NCBI RefSeq assembly: GCF_003286085.1
Contig: NW_020825353.1
Coordinates: 558,001 to 622,000, forward strand
From: Drosophila persimilis
Taxonomy: Eukaryota > Arthropoda > Insecta > Diptera > Drosophilidae
Length of the DNA: 64,000 nt
Direction: 5' to 3'
Shown: piece after piece, positions 45,794-56,441 of the stretch
Layout: each line of letters begins with the position of its first letter
How positions within the stretch are numbered: position 1 is the first letter of the stretch
Notes under the pieces: model-generated
Databases searched by the model: none
Told to the model about the DNA's origin: nothing
The model's input: only the letters and a program-made list of their open reading frames with translations
Translations under genes and position numbers: made by a program

Positions 45794-48700
45794 GCACTAC
45801 CGATGATTGTGGGATCTTTTCCAGGAGGAAGAAGCCTATCCTCGGGCTAGCGAAGGATTATTCCCTTTGGGGCTGGGATTTCCCTTGGAATATAAACCGA
45901 TCTTGTGGTTAGGGAAGGGGGGGGAGGCCACAGAAGTGCATCCTGGAAACCACACTGTTGTCACGCCATGAAGGCTCTCCCTCTCTCCTCTCTCCCTTTG
46001 CGGGGCAGTTAGTGGGCGATCGAAGCCTTCTCTTCTCCGAGGGGGGGAGGTAGTGCACTGCCACTGCCACTGCCACTGCCGCAAGTCACATGGCAGGAGA
46101 GCCCGAAGTGCTGACGAAATGTCAACGATGCCAACAAGTCTATCATTCACTCACGTGGCAGCCCCCAGCCAGCAGCCCCCAGCCCCCAGCACCGAGCACC
46201 CCCCTCTGACACCCACAATGGCCGCAATTTGCATAAGCTTCTGCCGCAGACAGCGAGGCAGAAGGCAGCGTCGAAGGAGGATGGCTGGCAGCTGGGAGTG
46301 GGACTCCGTCTGCGTCTACGACTGCGGCTGTAGGTGGATGTGCAACAAGTAAGCGACAGACAGATGGGGGACGGGGGGGAGGGGGGCCAAACCCAAGCCA
46401 ATCATCGAGGCAGCATGAAGATGCTCCACAGACAAACTGTGGCAGCCAACGCGGCCTTCAAGTGGCAGAAGGAATACCCTAACATTGGGCGATAAAAATC
46501 CAGAGAGAAAGTGAGTGCCGCACGACCCCTGGTCCCTGAACTTAGGCTAATCTGTGGCTCGAACCTGCCACAAACTGCCGTCGTGCCCCCACCCACATAA
46601 AGGGCCCTCCCTCTCTCTTTCTCTCTCTCTCTCTCCCGTCTTTGGGTGGGAGGGGGCTGCCTCCGCCTCTGCGGCTGCATGGGGCACACAAGACATAATA
46701 AAAATCTCTTTTATGGCACTTAAGTGTTTTGTGTGCGGGGATTGTGGGTAGCATTTTACCTTTGCTTCGGTCTCCGGGCTTCGGGCTTTAGCTCTGGACT
46801 CCAACTTTTGCTTGGGGCCAGGTCTCCCTCTCTCTCTCTCTCTCTGGGGAGATCCCTGGAGATTTATGCGACTTTTGGCCAAAGTAAATTGTGCATAAAA
46901 AAGCAGCCAAAGCCAAGAGGCAGCGCTCTCTCCTGCCTGCACTTCGATGATGAAGTGCTCAGAGGAAAAGCGAGCGAGCGAGCGCTGCCGCTGCCACTGC
47001 CGCTGCTGCTCCTTGGACGAGATTTACTAAGTGCAAGAGTTGAGAATTTATTAGAGAGACGAAAAGTTTGCTCTGTTTACGAGCTGTTTGTTGCGTGCAC
47101 CTCCAGCCTCCAGCCACCAGCCTTTTGGGGGCTTATCATCATCTCTGTGGCATCAACTGCAGGACGTAACTTATGGCCCAATGGCCTCTTGGCCATGGTC
47201 AACAGGTGCAGCAGTCGGCAGTCATCGAGAAGGAAAGAGTTCATAAGGAACAAAAAAACTATGCTCCCACGATGCAAAAACACATAAAAAAGAGACAGAG
47301 AGACAGGGAAAGAGAGAGGGGGGGGGGAATAGGGGGTGTGTTTGTGTGTGTGGCAACATTCAAATCCCATCATCAGGCAATGCTGCTGCCACGCAATGCA
47401 ATCATCATGAACGGGTTGGGGGGCTGGGGGGGTGCCCGGGGGGGGGGCCTGTCCCATGATCATTATGAGCGGAAATGCGAAGGAAAAGTAGGAGGTTTTT
47501 AACAGCCACCGCCACTCGCGGACTGCCGGGCGATTGCCGTCGCATTTTTTACCCACTGCCGACGCCCATACCCTAACGATCGATGCTGAAGGGTGGGCCA
47601 GGCCACACGAGCAGAATGTAACGTCACCTGGAAATTGGGGAAGAGAGAAGGGGAAATGTAACTCCAAAGATGCAGGATTCAAGGGATACTTGGATATAGG
47701 GAAGGAAATAGATAGTTTTTTGGTCTTAAATATCCCTTCTTTAGGGCTTCTCGATGACCGAAACCTCGCAAAATAGCGAACAGGGCTCCAGAGTTCGGAT
47801 CACACTTTAAACAATACAAAAATCGATAGGAATGGTGCCCAAAATATATATCAACACTCCCCATTGAAACAATCCCCGGTTTTTGCCCGTCCCATGGACA
47901 GGGTATCCCTGGTGTCGTTTCTTTGGCCCTCCCCCCAATTTATCCCGTTTTTGCTGGCTCTCTGTGGCATCCTGTTCGTTCTGTTGTGGCGGGGCATAAA
48001 AAAAGGCCGCGGCGGCATGCAAAAAGTGCCGACGACGCCGACGCCGACGCCGACGCCGCAGCGAAGGCGCATTTTATGTCGCCATTGCGGCAGCAAATGA
48101 CTTTAATTGCATTTCTCAATGCAGTTTTTCTTCTCTCCCCGGCTTTGGACACCCCCCCCCCCCCCCCACCCGCCCCTGGATGCGGTGGCACCCTGTCTCT
48201 GTCGCTGGTTCTGTCTGTGCCCCAAAGTGTTGTCGAGTGCAACAGACAAGGCGGCGGCGCTCATCGCTGGTGTAATCTTGATATAAATAATAATTAAATG
48301 GATTAGCTACGATATCGGTGGCCATTAGAGAGCGCAAAGAGAGAGGGAGAGAGGGAGACTGCCTGGGGGCATGCCACAGAGAGTGTGGCAGCGAGATTCT
48401 TTTCGGAGATTGGGCGATTGGTTAAAGCAAACAAAAGGCAAAAGGCAAAAGGCAAAAGGAAGGCCTGTCAGGCAGAAGCCTCCTCCGATGAGCAACGGAC
48501 GCGCGCGCTTGCGCCTCAATTAATTAATGGCAACTGCCATGAAAGTGCCGCAGCAGCAGCAGCAGCAACGGCAGCCACAGCCACAGCCCCCAAGGCTCCA
48601 AGCTCCCCCCTGCCTGCCCCTGCCTGCCCCTCCCTGCCCCTCTCTGGAGTGCTGCAAAGATCGCTATCGAAAGTACGTCTGTACATGCGTGTAGTTTACA

Positions 48701-50210
48701 TACAAAAGCAGCAGCAGCCCCAGCCCCAGCAGCCCCAGCAGCCCCAGCAGCCCCAACAGAGACGGCGCGTTCACACGCCGCCAAAAAAGACAGAGAGACT
48801 GAAAGACAGAAAGAGAGACAAACCGAAGTTGAACGAACATTCGCCCAATCGAATCTGTGCGGCACAAAACAAATTTTCAACTTGTTGCCTTTCCATTTAT
48901 CACAGAAAAAACCACAAAAAAATACCCTATCGCTTGCCTTGGGATGAATTTACAGGCAGGATTGTGCAGCCAGCAGTAGCTGGTCCCAAGGATACCGAAA
49001 ACAATTGCCTTTTAGAGGACTTTACAAGCCAGATACGTATATCCATGGCCAGAAGCCACAGATCTCGATATTTAGTCTTTAAAAGTCTTTAAAGGAACCC
49101 GAAATTTGTCATATATATGGGGCTATAAGGCGGTGGAGACTCTAATTGTGGGGACTATCCACAGATGTCCAAGTAGATCCGTTCATTGTGTACCTCCTTG
49201 CGGCCTCCTTGGTGGCCCCCCTTTTGGTGGCCCATTCAGTTAGGGTATTCCATCGTTCGGCTGGCTTACCTTTCTCTCCATCGAGAGGGCCTCCGCTTCT
49301 TCTGCTGCCCGCCCCCTTCTGCTGCCCACTTAATCTGCTAATCTTTTGCCTCCTCCTCCGCTCTCTTTCTTTCTTTCTGCTTCTGCTGCTGTTGCCCCCC
49401 CCCCCCCCTTCACCATTCCCCTCTGTTCGATCTATCGCTGCGACGGCAGTGCGGGGCTGTGTTTGCGCCTTGTTTGGTCATGAGAATTTGCTTAATGAAT
49501 TTCGTACAGTTTTATCGCTTAATTTGGCGCCTAATGAAGTTAGCCATAGGTGTCCCCTCCTTCCCTGCCCTCTTGGCTGGCTACCCTTCTCTTTTGCTCT
49601 TTCTCTAGAGATTACACATACGCCGTGTGGAGCAGGGGTCGCCGCGAGCAAATTGCTTGGGCCTTTGCCATCACAAATGTTTGCCTTAATCCGCGACGGC
49701 ACTAAATCCACGCCACGCCACGCCACGCCACACCCCACCCCACCCCTCCGCCGCCCTGCAAACAATGGACGCTTTATCCCCCCCTCCCCACACCACTGCT
49801 TCCTTTGTCCCTTGATATCCTCTTATGGTTCGCCTAAAAAAAAACATTTCCTGCAAATATTTTTGGTCAATTTTTCTCCTCCCCCCCCCCGGGCTACCCC
49901 TCCTTCCCATCACATACAATAATTACAGTTACAAATGAGGAACTGCTTCGAGGCACAAGGAGGGAGGGCGGAAGTCCTCCGTCGCGTCATCATCGCGTGT
50001 TCAGGCTATGCAAAAAAAAAAAAAAACAACAAAAAAAAATTGCAAAAAAAAAAGAGAAGAGAAATTAATTTTTTTATTTACGAGCTGTCACAAATTCTGC
50101 TACGGTTTTTATTTTTTTGTGTGCTTCTCTTTCGCAAGGTATGTTCAAGAGAAGGGTAGGGCGCCAGGACACGGTACGAAAGAGAGGGGAGCAGACCCAA
50201 TGCTCAGAGC
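44830..50210. other. noncoding, microsatellite rich
   Basis: No gene seen. GT run at 44,895-44,923, ACAGAC repeats at 45,053-45,078, a 31-base G run at 45,762-45,792, CTGCCA repeats at 46,058-46,080, CT runs at 46,610-46,636 and 46,824-46,845, a C run at 48,152-48,167, GCAAAAG repeats at 48,430-48,460, CAGCCC repeats at 48,706-48,751, a C run at 49,395-49,408, CCACG pentamers at 49,709-49,730 and A runs at 50,013-50,053. A 258-codon plus frame (49,146-49,922) is a translation of CT- and C-rich DNA. Confidence 0.65.
45762..45792. repeat. poly(G) run of 31
   Basis: Longest homopolymer in the window. Confidence 0.9.
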
Positions 50211-50220
50211 AAGGATCCTG

Positions 50221-50600
50221 CATATAATAATAAAAATATAAACACTATAAAAAATATATTTTTAACACTTAAGCAATATATAATAAATTTGAATTATACA
50301 AATAAAATCAAAATAATATTAAAAAAAAATATGGGGCTAAAAATAATAATAAAAATATAAACACTATAAAAAAGATATTTTTAACACTTAAGCATTTTAA
50401 AATAAATTTGAATAAAATATATAATATACAAATAAAATCAAAAAAATTAAATATGGGGCTAAAAATAATAATAAAAATATAAACACTATAAAAAAGATAC
50501 TTTTAACACTTAGGCCTTATAAAATAAATTTGAATAAAATATATAATATACAAATAAAATCAAAATAATATTTAAAAAAAAAATATATGGGGCTGGGGCC
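50221..50600. repeat. AT-rich tandem repeat, three units
   Basis: Three tandem copies, two of about 121-123 bases and a longer third, each opening with AATAATAATAAAAATATAAA, then AACACTATAAAAAA, TTTTTAACACTTA and ending ATATGGGGCT. Units start near 50,221, 50,341 and 50,463. Copies two and three share an AATAAAATATATAATATAC block missing from copy one, so they are more recent duplicates of each other. No coding frame. Confidence 0.85.
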
Positions 50601-51618
50601 TTAAAATTAAACCCTACTTTTAACGATTTTTTGGGAACTTTATGGGTCACTCGTACCCTCAAGGACGAAAGGACCCCCCTTAAGTAGAACCCCCTTTGAT
50701 TCGGATGCATTTACTGGCCTGCAGTGCCGGCCGTACCCTCCCACTGCATATACCCTGGCCCATCCACTTGACTCCTTTTCGGGGCATATTTTTTGTTGGG
50801 CGGTGCCGTCGCGCCTAATATACGAGTGTATGAGCGCATGTCTATGTGTATCGGGGGGCGGCGGGGGCAATTTTCGCTAAGTGGATAATGTGCATTATGC
50901 AAAAAAATTGCAAAAAATGGTTCAAATGGTAAAACGCTAAAATGGTAGCTTAAATGTTAAATATGTCATAAAACACTTCATTTTCCAAGAGCCAGACACT
51001 GCCATGCCATGGGCCATGGGCCGTGGACCGTGGGCCTTAACTGTCAGTTAAAGTTTGACAGTCCCAAAAAAAGGCCAAACTATAATAGTAATTATCCCTT
51101 GCCGTATCATGCAAGGGGGCCTCCTGCCTTGGCTAGAGACAGGAAGAGCCCCCAGAAGAGAATTCGATTCCACGGCAGACAGAGGAGTATCTATTCGATT
51201 CGATTCGATTCGATTCGAGTCGATTCTGTTCGAACGGATTGTCAACCGGAATGGAGTTCTTATTGCATTGCTGTCCGAAAACTGTCCAAAGTGTCCAATG
51301 CGGAGCCCGCCCCCTTGGGGCCCGCGCTCAACAATAAAGTCAATAAAACAAATCTGCAATTGATTATGGGCTCTGGATATGCAGCATGCACTCACTCGTA
51401 CGGGAGATACAGATACAGATACAGATACCGAGATACAGAGATAGATGGAAAATATGGTAAATATGTGCACTTTGCCAATTGAATGACACGACCTTGAGGC
51501 AACGACTGCAACGGCGAGTCGTGTAATGAAATGCAATTACGATCAAGAATCGCACGACCCACACACCACACACACACACACAGGGCATGCCACACAGGCA
51601 GGCACAGCCCCAAGTGCC

Positions 51619-51649
<31 letters not shown>

Positions 51650-52357
51650 CTCCTCCTCCTCCTCCCATCTCATTCAAGCAAAGGCTCGTTCTCTACGCAT
51701 GGGGCTCCGACTCCGAATCTGGCTCTGGTCACCGCGTGAGTTCTGGCGATAAATCGAAAATTGTTTGCACTGCCAAAAAGGCAAATAAATGCATCAGAAT
51801 GCAGCATGGAAGGGGGAGGAGGAGGCAGACGCTGAGGCTGAGGCTGAGGCAGAGGCCACTCTGTGGAGTTCCATGGAGTTATGGAATTATGTGTCAAATT
51901 GGTGCTGCAACAAACAAGAGTTAATGGACATCCCCCTCCTCCCCCAACACACAGCCCCCATCCTGGAGTCTGCTGATGTTGCCTTTTGCCTGTGATTTTC
52001 CGCACATTGAATGTGTTTTTAATTACCAAACCGAAGAGGGCGAGGGGAGAGAGGGGGTAGAGAGAGAGGGCGAAAGAGATGCCAAAAGAGCGGCAAAAGA
52101 TGGTTAAATGGTAAAACGCCCGAAACGAGCGAAAAGCTGGAAATGCCGCCGCGTCGCACTCGTAGATAACAATTTAGCGGCGATTTAGGCATGTCCAAAG
52201 GGAGGAGCATGGGGGGGGGGCCGGGTTGCAGGCGATGGAGCTGCAGTTGGAGCCAATGCCCACACCCTGATTCCTGATTCCTGATTCCAGATCCACACAG
52301 AAATCCCAGCACCCGCGATGCCTGCACAAAACGGAGGAGGCCTCTCCTTCGTGGGTC

Positions 52358-52394
52358 GGTGGGGCGGTGGGGCGGTGGGGCGGTGGGGCGGTGG
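52358..52394. repeat. (GGTGGGGC)n repeat
   Basis: Four to five octamer units giving regularly spaced G-runs on the plus strand, a clear G-quadruplex candidate. Confidence 0.9.
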
Positions 52395-52722
52395 GCTGCT
52401 ACTGTGCTAAAAGTTTAGCATGCGGAAAATTAACATGCACTCCTCCCTCTCCCTCTCCCTCTTCCTCCCTCTGTGTTCCCTTCCTCTTTGTTCCCTATCT
52501 CTTTATGTGTCTCCTCTGCGCGTGTTTCCTGCTTTTGCTGGCGGGAGAGAAAGAGATTTCCCCGGTGAGAAAAGCCAATGGGCAGCAGAGGCAGAGGCCG
52601 AGGCAGTGGCTGCTGTGGCAGTGGCAGAGATTGAGCGTGTGACCAAAGTCAAGTGCAGTGAAAAGTAATTAACTTGAATTTGGACAAAGCGAGAGGCATG
52701 AGGCACAAACCGTGAGCTTGTG

Positions 52723-52764
<42 letters not shown>
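52723..52764. repeat. (CA)n run, 42 bp
   Basis: The longest dinucleotide tract in the window. Confidence 0.95.
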
Positions 52765-52765
<1 letters not shown>

Positions 52766-54307
52766 GATACACAGTGGGTGACCAATAATCGCGGTGCTTA
52801 AAAAACTTTCGAAATATTGAAATACCCAATGATTTCCGATTATTAATTTTTTCGAATTCTCCCTCTCTCTCGCGTGTGTGGGAAAGAGATTTGATGATCC
52901 AATGATCCAATGATCCAATCGATTCGCTTTGAGAGGCCTATTAAAATATTTGATTGGACCACCGCCGGAGTCCGAGCCAGAGCCAAAGACTTTGATTCTC
53001 TGATTCTCCGTTTCTCTGATTGAAACATAAAATTCGTCACAGAGAGCAACAGCTTTTGAATGATCGGCGGGGCTTCCACGACGCCGACTATTTATATTTA
53101 TAGAGAAAAAGAGAAGTCTATGTATGTTTTCCCAGAAATGTCCCGATCTAATGCAATTTGACATGCAACATGGGATGGGGGCAACAGCAGTCAGACAGAC
53201 TCCACCGCAGACGACTCCCCCACACATGGGGGCAAGCACTTGGACCAAGGCATCGCATCGCATCGCATCGCATCGCTGGATGGGAGGATGGGAGGATGAC
53301 ACTTGTCTCCGACTCTCTTCTCCTGCGCCTCCCCGCGACATCTGTTTAGTGCGAATCTTCTGCTTCTGCTTTTGCTTCTCTCTTCTTTTTTGGATGGAAT
53401 GCATATCATGCACTCATTACATTGCAAATTGCAGACGGGGGAAAATAGTTTTCCACGCAGCAGCAGCGGCAGCAGCGGCAGCAGCGTCTCTGAAGTTCAA
53501 TGCTCGGCGGGCGGACGAGGGGCAGCCGAAGAGTTGCCTCTACTTTTCACACATGTCCTCGCGGATCTCGCAAGTCGCCTCTCGATTGTGGGTGCATGCC
53601 CCACACACACACACATATGTATATATATATTTTCTTTTATATATAGTAAGATCTGCAGACAATCTGTGGAACAATGTGATAAATCTTCTGCTTCTCCACG
53701 CTGCAAGTGCCGTGCAGTTCGGGCCCCGTCTCTGGGTGCTGGTGGGAGTGTTGCTGTATTGCTGTGTTGCAAGTGCAACGTCTGGCAAACGTGGCAGACA
53801 CAACTGCAGTTCTTCCTCTGGGGCACAGCCCAGGCATTGGCCTCCTCCTCGTCTGTGCCGCAGCAACAACTTGTACATCATTTTCAATGCTAAGAGGCAA
53901 CATCTACAAAAAAAAAAACACCAAAAACAAAAAACATTCAACATGAGGAAGAAGAAGGTGGGTGTCTCGGGTGTCGAATCTGTTGATACCCTCTAGGCGA
54001 AAGATTTCTGGCATTTCAATGGATTTCGATTCCCCGCATCACATATCACCCCACTCCGTCCGTATACCCACTCCTCCAAAGAAAGGGAGCCCCACAGTCG
54101 AGGATCGAGGATCGGGGATCGAGGATCGGGGAACGAGGAACGTCGCTGTTTGCAGATGTCTTGCAGATTTCCTTGTCGCAGTCGCAGTCGCAGTTTTTGT
54201 TGCTGCCGCCAAATAGTTTGCGTCGAACGCAAATTACAAATTCAAATTTAATTAAGTAAAAAATTAAACAAACATGCAGACGCGTCTGCGTTTGTAGTTT
54301 GTCAGTC

Positions 54308-54360
54308 AGCGGCAGGCGGCAGGGGGCAGGGGGCAGGGGGCATGCGGCAGGGGGCAAGGA
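54308..54360. repeat. (GGCAGGG)n heptamer repeat
   Basis: Seven or so imperfect heptamers GGCAGGC/GGCAGGG/GGCATGC. The same heptamer family recurs in both orientations across the window. Confidence 0.85.
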
Positions 54361-54909
54361 GGCGGCGCGGGCCTGCAGCATCAAGGAGGGGAGCGTCGTC
54401 TGTCAATGTGACAAGCGACAAGCAGTGCAACATGGAGAGTCGTCTCCATCGTACCGATGCCTGCCCCCCTCCCCCCACTCCATTGCACTGCACTCCAATC
54501 CAACCCAATCCACTCCACCAATGCAAATCAATGACATCGACTACGACACATCGGCACTTCAATCGATTGTCTCTTTCTCTCACACCTTGCCGCAACGGCC
54601 TCGTCTGCGGCAGCCCCCACTCCTACCCCCTCGTACCCCCTCGTACCCCTGCTACCCCCTACTCCGCCTGCCGCTGCGGCTGGCCGTTCTATAAATGTTT
54701 CAATTAAAATAAAATAATATGCCCACTCGACTCGAAGGCGAGCCTTTTATGGGAGTCGCCTCGCGCTCGCTCTCGCTCTCGCGCAATCGAAGGTGTTTTT
54801 TTGTTTTTGTTTTTGTTTTTGTTTTTGTTTGTGCCGCATAATTGCATGGAGCGTCAACCGCAGTCCACACATCCCAGGCCACCACCCAACAGCCACCCAA
54901 CAAGCACCC

Positions 54910-54997
54910 ATGAATTATGAACCGCCATTTCTTCGGCCAGAGCACAGCGAGAGCGTCCCGGCCAGGAGGAGTCCGAGAGCCTCCATTAGCCGGAAAG
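54910..54997 (+). CDS. candidate first coding exon, unknown product
   Basis: ATG at 54,910 (context CACCCATGA) opens a 29-codon frame (starts MNYEPPFLRPEHSE), basic and serine-rich toward its end, which meets a good donor GGAAAG then GTAACA at 54,998. The next-best frame is also open through the donor. No downstream acceptor can be assigned with confidence. No family recognised. This could be a small exon upstream of the 56.1-kb candidate gene or chance. Confidence 0.15.
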
Positions 54998-55307
54998 GTA
55001 ACAATTTGCAAGGCACTGAGAACAGGGCTGGGAGAGCATTCAATTAGGGAAAATACAGTGATCAGGCAATCAGGAATCCATGCCAGATACGGAGCGGGAG
55101 GGTGGGGGGGGTTGTATTAGAAGGATATCCACAGAGAACTTAAATTGAATTAGATTTTGTGTGAAAAGAATGCGCGCAGAAGTGGGAAGAGTGTGGAAGA
55201 TGGCAAATTAAATTGCAGCTCTTCAAAACAATGCAATAGCTTATGCTCTTAAATTAAGAGAGAGAGAGAGAACACTACAAAAGAACGCTTAACTCTCTTT
55301 CGCTTAC

Positions 55308-55965
55308 CTTTTTGCCGTAATTGTTTTCCCGTTAGATTTGCATTGCTGTATTCGTCTGCTTCTCTTTGTACTTCCAACTGTTATATACATTTCCTTTTTT
55401 GCGATCGTTCTTTTTCTTCCTCGCCCACGCACACGAACAACGATTTGTAAACAGCAATTCCAATAAGAGCTCGCATTTTGGGTATATAAATAGTAAGGTG
55501 AGCCATTGGAGGGCAGACTCCCACGCGCATTCCCAAATTTTGATGGAGAGAGAGGTGACATCTCCAGAATTTGGAGTGCCTCACCTTATTAGAGTGTGAC
55601 ACTTGGCGGGAGAGCATAAGAGATTGCTCATCTTCGCATCGCCTACCACATGGTGGAGTGGGTGTGCTCTCTCTCTCTCTCTCTCTCTTGGAACCTTTTC
55701 TGCATATTCTTATTGCAAGCCGCGGGCAACGCGTGACCGAATGAAAAAAAAAAAACATGAGACGCCTGTGGACATAAGGTGCTTCCTTGGCTATTTATGC
55801 TTGTTTGGACATGAACAAACTGATTGAATGTTTATTTATAATATGTTTCTATACATCCATAACATATAAATCACTTTTGCACTGCACTTGCACGCATTTA
55901 CGGAGCTTTCTTTGTGGCTTTTGGTCCGCGTTCACCCACGCATTGCTTTTTTTGCACTAAACACT
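55308..55965 (-). other. candidate noncoding first exon of a leftward gene
   Basis: Starting at the promoter at 55,965, the minus-strand sequence looks like a fly 5-prime leader: AGTGTTTAGTGCAAAAAAAG, then GCAAGTGCAGTGCAAAAGTG, with only short upstream frames. Two strong donors follow: AATAAG then GTGAGG (GT at 55,584) and CAAAAAG then GTAAGCG (GT at 55,307). The exon could therefore be 381 or 658 bases. The stretch also contains a CT/GA tract (55,670-55,689) and a TATATAAATA at 55,483-55,492 that could be a second TATA element on either strand. The next exon is not visible nearby, which would imply a long first intron. Confidence 0.3.
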
Positions 55966-55997
55966 GTAGCGACGTTGATATTGGGTTGTTTTTTATA
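55965..55997 (-). promoter_or_regulatory. core promoter, TATA plus initiator, facing left
   Basis: On the minus strand TATAAAAAAC starts at 55,997 and CTACAGTG places an initiator A at 55,965, 32 bases downstream, the spacing expected for fly TATA promoters. Upstream (rightward) are E2F-like motifs: TTTTCGCGGC at 56,045-56,054 and GGCGGGAA at 56,112-56,119. No downstream promoter element is evident. This is the best core promoter I found in the window, though such pairs can occur by chance in 64 kb. Confidence 0.4.
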
Positions 55998-56121
55998 TTT
56001 AAACACGGAGCTGGGCGACCGTTTTCCCCGATGGATTATCACAATTTTCGCGGCTTTTCCGGCAAAACAACGCGGAGCTGACTTGCGAATGAACGCTTGA
56101 AAAGGAGAGCGGGCGGGAACT

Positions 56122-56441
56122 ATGGAAGCTGCGGGAGCGGCAGTGATGCGTGGCGTGAGTGGCTTCGGTGCTCGCTCATTCCAGGCTCTCCTCCTGTTCC
56201 ACTTCCTAATTGCTCTCCCACTCTCACTTCCAATCCTCTCCCTTCGCAGATGGGAAATCGGCAATCGTTTACTGATATCTTCGCTTCGTCCCGCTCGCTG
56301 AAAAAGCCAAAGGTTCTGCTTCTCTCTCCCCTCCCTACCGCAAAAGCAGAGCGAACGTCGTTCCCACTCCCCTCTTCTAATGCACAGGTTTGTGGTTTTA
56401 TGAGCCACCTGTTGGCGCTGGAGCGACTGAGAGGGCGATAG
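56122..56441 (+). CDS. candidate two-exon small gene, unknown product
   Basis: Exon 1 (56,122-56,154) encodes 11 residues from an ATG (MEAAGAAVMRG). Donor GTGAGT is at 56,155. The 95-base intron is of ordinary fly size, with a CTAAT branch-point match near 56,207 and a long pyrimidine tract ending CTTCGCAG at 56,249. Exon 2 (56,250-56,441) keeps phase and encodes 63 more residues, about 74 in all, to a TAG. Exon 2 begins MGNRQSFTDIFASSRSLKK. This loosely echoes the spacing of the kinase-inhibitor motif of the PKI family (aromatic, Asp, FAS, Arg, basic pair) but lacks the RRNA pseudosubstrate, so I do not assign that function. CT-rich DNA is common here, so the acceptor may be fortuitous. It would lie head-to-head with the leftward promoter at 55,965. 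Confidence 0.3.

Larger units (their letters stand above)
50610..54900. other. noncoding, microsatellite rich
   Basis: No gene seen. GATTC pentamers at 51,192-51,226, GATACA repeats at 51,402-51,440, CCT triplets at 51,618-51,666, GGTGGGGC octamers at 52,358-52,394, a long CA run at 52,723-52,764, ATGATCCA repeats at 52,893-52,919, CATCG pentamers at 53,251-53,276, GGCAGC repeats at 53,459-53,484, GATCGAG/GGATC repeats at 54,100-54,130, GGCAGGG heptamers at 54,308-54,360, CTCGTACCCC repeats at 54,622-54,655 and GTTTTT repeats at 54,795-54,830. A 290-codon plus frame (53,124-53,996) spans several of these and looks like chance. Confidence 0.65.

Noticed and set aside
49146-49922. 258-codon hydrophobic frame
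   Set aside because: Leu/Pro runs come from CT- and C-rich DNA, not from membrane protein structure.
53124-53996. 290-codon open frame, plus strand
   Set aside because: Built from CATCG, CTTCTG and GGCAGC repeats plus A-rich ends; no coherent protein character.
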